Shown: in pieces, positions 4,968 to 6,786 of the stretch
How positions within the stretch are numbered: the first letter of the stretch is position 1
Layout: each line of letters starts with the position of its first letter
The notes under the pieces: model-generated
Databases searched by the model: none
What the model saw: the letters and a program-made list of their open reading frames with translations, nothing else
What the model was told of the DNA's origin: nothing
Program-made: the position numbers and the translations under genes
Origin: Salinisphaera sp. UBA6602
GTDB taxonomy: Bacteria > Pseudomonadota > Gammaproteobacteria > Nevskiales > Salinisphaeraceae
NCBI GenBank assembly: GCA_002433465.1
Contig: DJIE01000122.1
Coordinates: 8,212-14,997, forward strand
Reading direction: 5' to 3'
DNA length: 6,786 nucleotides

Positions 4968-5849
4968 TTAGGGCTGTGATTGCGGTTCGGGCGGTGGCCC
5001 GCCGGGTCGTCGCCGGAGAAAACGGGCAAACCGCGGCAGGCCGGTCGCGGTTTCGCCGTTGTATCGGTAGGTAATCCAGCTGCCGACCGGCGGTGGCTCG
5101 GCACGCTCCGCGTCGGTGAAGCCGTTGCCGATGGCGAATTCGCGGCCGTCGGGTGTACGCACGTCGAGCGAGCCCATCAGCCCCTCGAGCCGGCCCTGAC
5201 CGGGGTTGATGGCGGTGACGATGGCTTCGGCGTCGTCGTAGGGCTTGAGCTTGAGCAGGTCGTCGCTGCGCCCGGAACGATAGGGCGCGTCCCCGCGGTG
5301 CAGAATGAGGCCTTCGCCCCCGCGGGCGAGCACGGCGTCGAGTGCTGCATCGAGCGCGGCCGCATCCTCGACCTTGAACTGACGAATCGCCACTACCCAG
5401 GGCTGGTCGATTGCAGCGACGGTTTCGCGAATGGCCGGCACGCGTTTATCGAAATTGCCGCCGTGCGCGGGCAGGTCAAATACGCGATAGCTGATCTGGC
5501 GCCAGTCGCTATCCTGGGCGTCGTGCGTTCGCAGGATGCCGGAAACGCGGGCGAATTCGCCGTAGTCTATCCACAGCTCACCGTCCATGGACGTATCGGG
5601 CCAGCCGGCGGTGAACCAGGCCGGCGGATCAATCGGCGTGCCGCCGCGGGTGATCAATGACGTGCCGGTCCAGTAGCCGCGTACGCCGTCGTATTTTTCG
5701 CTTACCCAGTAGTCGGCCAGATCGGTCTGGCCGTCATAACGCTCGGCGAGTGTGACCTGCGGCGGCTCGGCCGCCGCGAGCGCGCCCGCGAGTAGTACCA
5801 GCAGTACGCCGATCAGAAACCTGGGTCGCTTCGTGTGTCCAGAATGCAT
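4968..5849 (-). CDS. Exported ATP-dependent DNA ligase (Lig E type)
   Basis: A 293-residue minimal DNA ligase with an N-terminal signal peptide (KRPRF then a hydrophobic run, residues 7-27, cleavage near AAA-EPP), so it is predicted to act in the periplasm. Nucleotidyltransferase motifs are in order: motif I SEKYDGVRGYW with the adenylated Lys52, Arg68 in TRGG, DGEL (89-92), FD (124-125) in the motif III region, GGEGLILHR (177-185) with Glu179, and motif V LLKLKPY with Lys200 and Lys202. Residues from about 208 on form the OB domain, ending in a basic, proline-rich tail. Size and layout match Lig E enzymes of Haemophilus, Neisseria and Vibrio, which lack extra domains. The start is ATG with G-rich GGGTGGGGG six bases upstream. 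Proposed roles are repair of incoming or extracellular DNA; none is shown by the neighbours. Confidence 0.93.
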   Translation of the reverse strand: MHSGHTKRPRFLIGVLLVLLAGALAAAEPPQVTLAERYDGQTDLADYWVSEKYDGVRGYWTGTSLITRGGTPIDPPAWFTAGWPDTSMDGELWIDYGEFARVSGILRTHDAQDSDWRQISYRVFDLPAHGGNFDKRVPAIRETVAAIDQPWVVAIRQFKVEDAAALDAALDAVLARGGEGLILHRGDAPYRSGRSDDLLKLKPYDDAEAIVTAINPGQGRLEGLMGSLDVRTPDGREFAIGNGFTDAERAEPPPVGSWITYRYNGETATGLPRFARFLRRRPGGPPPEPQSQP

Positions 5850-5937
5850 CGCTTGCCCCCACCCTCGACGCTAGCGCAGATGGCCGACGTATGCATCCCG
5901 CAATTACACTTGAGCAGCCATTCCTGCCTGTATTGCC

Positions 5938-6786
5938 ATGCCACGAACCACTCGAAGCCACGGGCGCTATCGTTACAGCGCCATCGTCGACCGGCCGGAC
6001 TTCGATTGGCCCGAGGGCCGGCGGCTGGCGGTGTATATCGGGCTGAATCTTGAACACTTCGATTTCGGCCAGGGCCACGGCGCCGCGCTTGCGACCGGGC
6101 GGCGCGAACCGGATGTGCTCAACTATTCCTGGCGCGACTACGGCAACCGCGTGGGGGCCTGGCGCATGCTGGAGATGTTCGAAGCACTTGATCTGCCGGT
6201 GGGGTTGATCGTGAACAGCTCGATCGCCGACTACTGCCCCGAACTGGTCACCGCCTATCGAGAACGCCTGCATACCGAGCTGATCGCCCACGGGCGTACC
6301 AACAGCGAATCCCAGAACGAATTCGACGAAGCCGGCGAGGCTGCATTGATTGCCGAATCACGCTTTCGTCTAAGCCAAACGTTCGACGAAACGCCTGCCG
6401 GCTGGCTCGGCCCGTGGATCGCGCAAAGCGAGATCACCCCGGATCTGCTGGCCGAAGCCGGCTTTGGCTATCACCTGGACTGGTGCCACGACGATCAACC
6501 CACCTGGATGGCCACCCGCGACGGCGGACGCATTCTATCGGTGCCTTACCCGCAGGAGATCAACGACATCCCGTCGATCGTGGCCCACCATATCGACTAT
6601 CGCGAGTTCGCTGCCCGTATCGTCGACCAGTTCGACGAGATGCGCGAGCAGGCGCGACAGCAGCCGCTGGTCATGGGCATCGCGCTGCACCCTTATATCG
6701 TCGGCCAGCCGTTTCGCCTGCGCGTCTTACGCCAAGCGCTGGCCCATGTCGCGGCCGCGCGCGACGATGTCTGGTTGACCACGCCG
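5938..6786 (+). CDS. PuuE-like polysaccharide deacetylase family protein (3' end outside window)
   Basis: An open frame of 283 codons runs from ATG 5938 to the window end without a stop. It belongs to the NodB/polysaccharide deacetylase superfamily, subgroup resembling PuuE allantoinase. Recognisable blocks are HGRYRYS (8-14), LAVYIGLNLEHF (30-41), PDVLNYSWRDYGNRVG, HGRTNSE (118-124), GPWIAQSE, YPQEINDIP (204-212) and LHPYIVGQPFRLR (from His251). The classical NodB metal set (Asp-Asp and H-x3-H) is altered: the first position reads N-L-E-H and the second motif has Asn122 where the second His would be. PuuE-type enzymes are reported to work without a metal. The substrate is unknown; allantoin or a carbohydrate N-acyl group are possibilities. 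Family length (about 300) suggests only some 20 residues are missing. An in-frame TGA at 5911 limits the start, and no strong ribosome site is seen. Confidence 0.88.
   Translation, partial: MPRTTRSHGRYRYSAIVDRPDFDWPEGRRLAVYIGLNLEHFDFGQGHGAALATGRREPDVLNYSWRDYGNRVGAWRMLEMFEALDLPVGLIVNSSIADYCPELVTAYRERLHTELIAHGRTNSESQNEFDEAGEAALIAESRFRLSQTFDETPAGWLGPWIAQSEITPDLLAEAGFGYHLDWCHDDQPTWMATRDGGRILSVPYPQEINDIPSIVAHHIDYREFAARIVDQFDEMREQARQQPLVMGIALHPYIVGQPFRLRVLRQALAHVAAARDDVWLTTP

Noticed and set aside
4163..4979. Two long alternative plus-strand frames over the monooxygenase and MAPEG genes
   Set aside because: Both are Arg/Ala/Pro-rich shadows in shifted frames. The frames called as genes carry the conserved triad and the MAPEG signatures.
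5734..6291. Minus-strand open frame of 185 codons over the ligase and deacetylase starts
   Set aside because: It overlaps the ligase gene in another frame, runs antisense to the deacetylase, and has no recognisable motif or ribosome site.

Overview
The window looks like an ordinary, gene-dense stretch of chromosome from a GC-rich Gram-negative bacterium. It is most likely proteobacterial, perhaps a gammaproteobacterium. The reasons are the strong G/C bias at third codon positions, the exported cupredoxin and signal-peptide DNA ligase of the Lig E type, the NemA-type ene-reductase and the AEC carrier. I cannot name a genus from this sequence. No rRNA, tRNA, insertion sequence or CRISPR array is visible, and no gap between genes exceeds 300 bases.

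Layout. Bases 1-50 are the tail of a gene, perhaps a zinc-type alcohol dehydrogenase. A periplasmic type-1 copper protein (223-675) follows, closed by a strong terminator. Next is an FMN ene-reductase of the Old Yellow Enzyme family (838-1947), closed by a hairpin flanked by A and T tracts. A GFA-type zinc protein (2119-2493) and an antitoxin gene (2551-2772) come next. The antitoxin is followed by what appears to be the decayed remnant of its RelE/ParE toxin (2769-3029). An AEC transporter (3080-3952) lies on the minus strand and diverges from a plus-strand pair: an IsdG-like heme-degrading monooxygenase (4096-4398) and a MAPEG membrane protein (4417-4959). That pair converges on a minus-strand periplasmic ATP-dependent DNA ligase (4968-5849). 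Divergent from the ligase is a PuuE-like polysaccharide-deacetylase-family gene (5938 onward), which runs off the right edge and is nearly complete.

How the genes relate. Several products deal with electron transfer, electrophiles or heme: cupredoxin, ene-reductase, GFA protein, heme monooxygenase and MAPEG protein. However, separate terminators and alternating strands argue against one large operon. The only convincing transcriptional pairs are antitoxin/toxin and monooxygenase/MAPEG.

I found no clearly new multi-gene system. The points most worth a second look are the broken toxin beside an intact antitoxin (in-frame TAG, TTGA overlap, 14-bp palindrome at an apparent deletion point), the auracyanin-like copper loop in the cupredoxin, the conserved Asn/Trp/His triad in the monooxygenase, and the exported DNA ligase.
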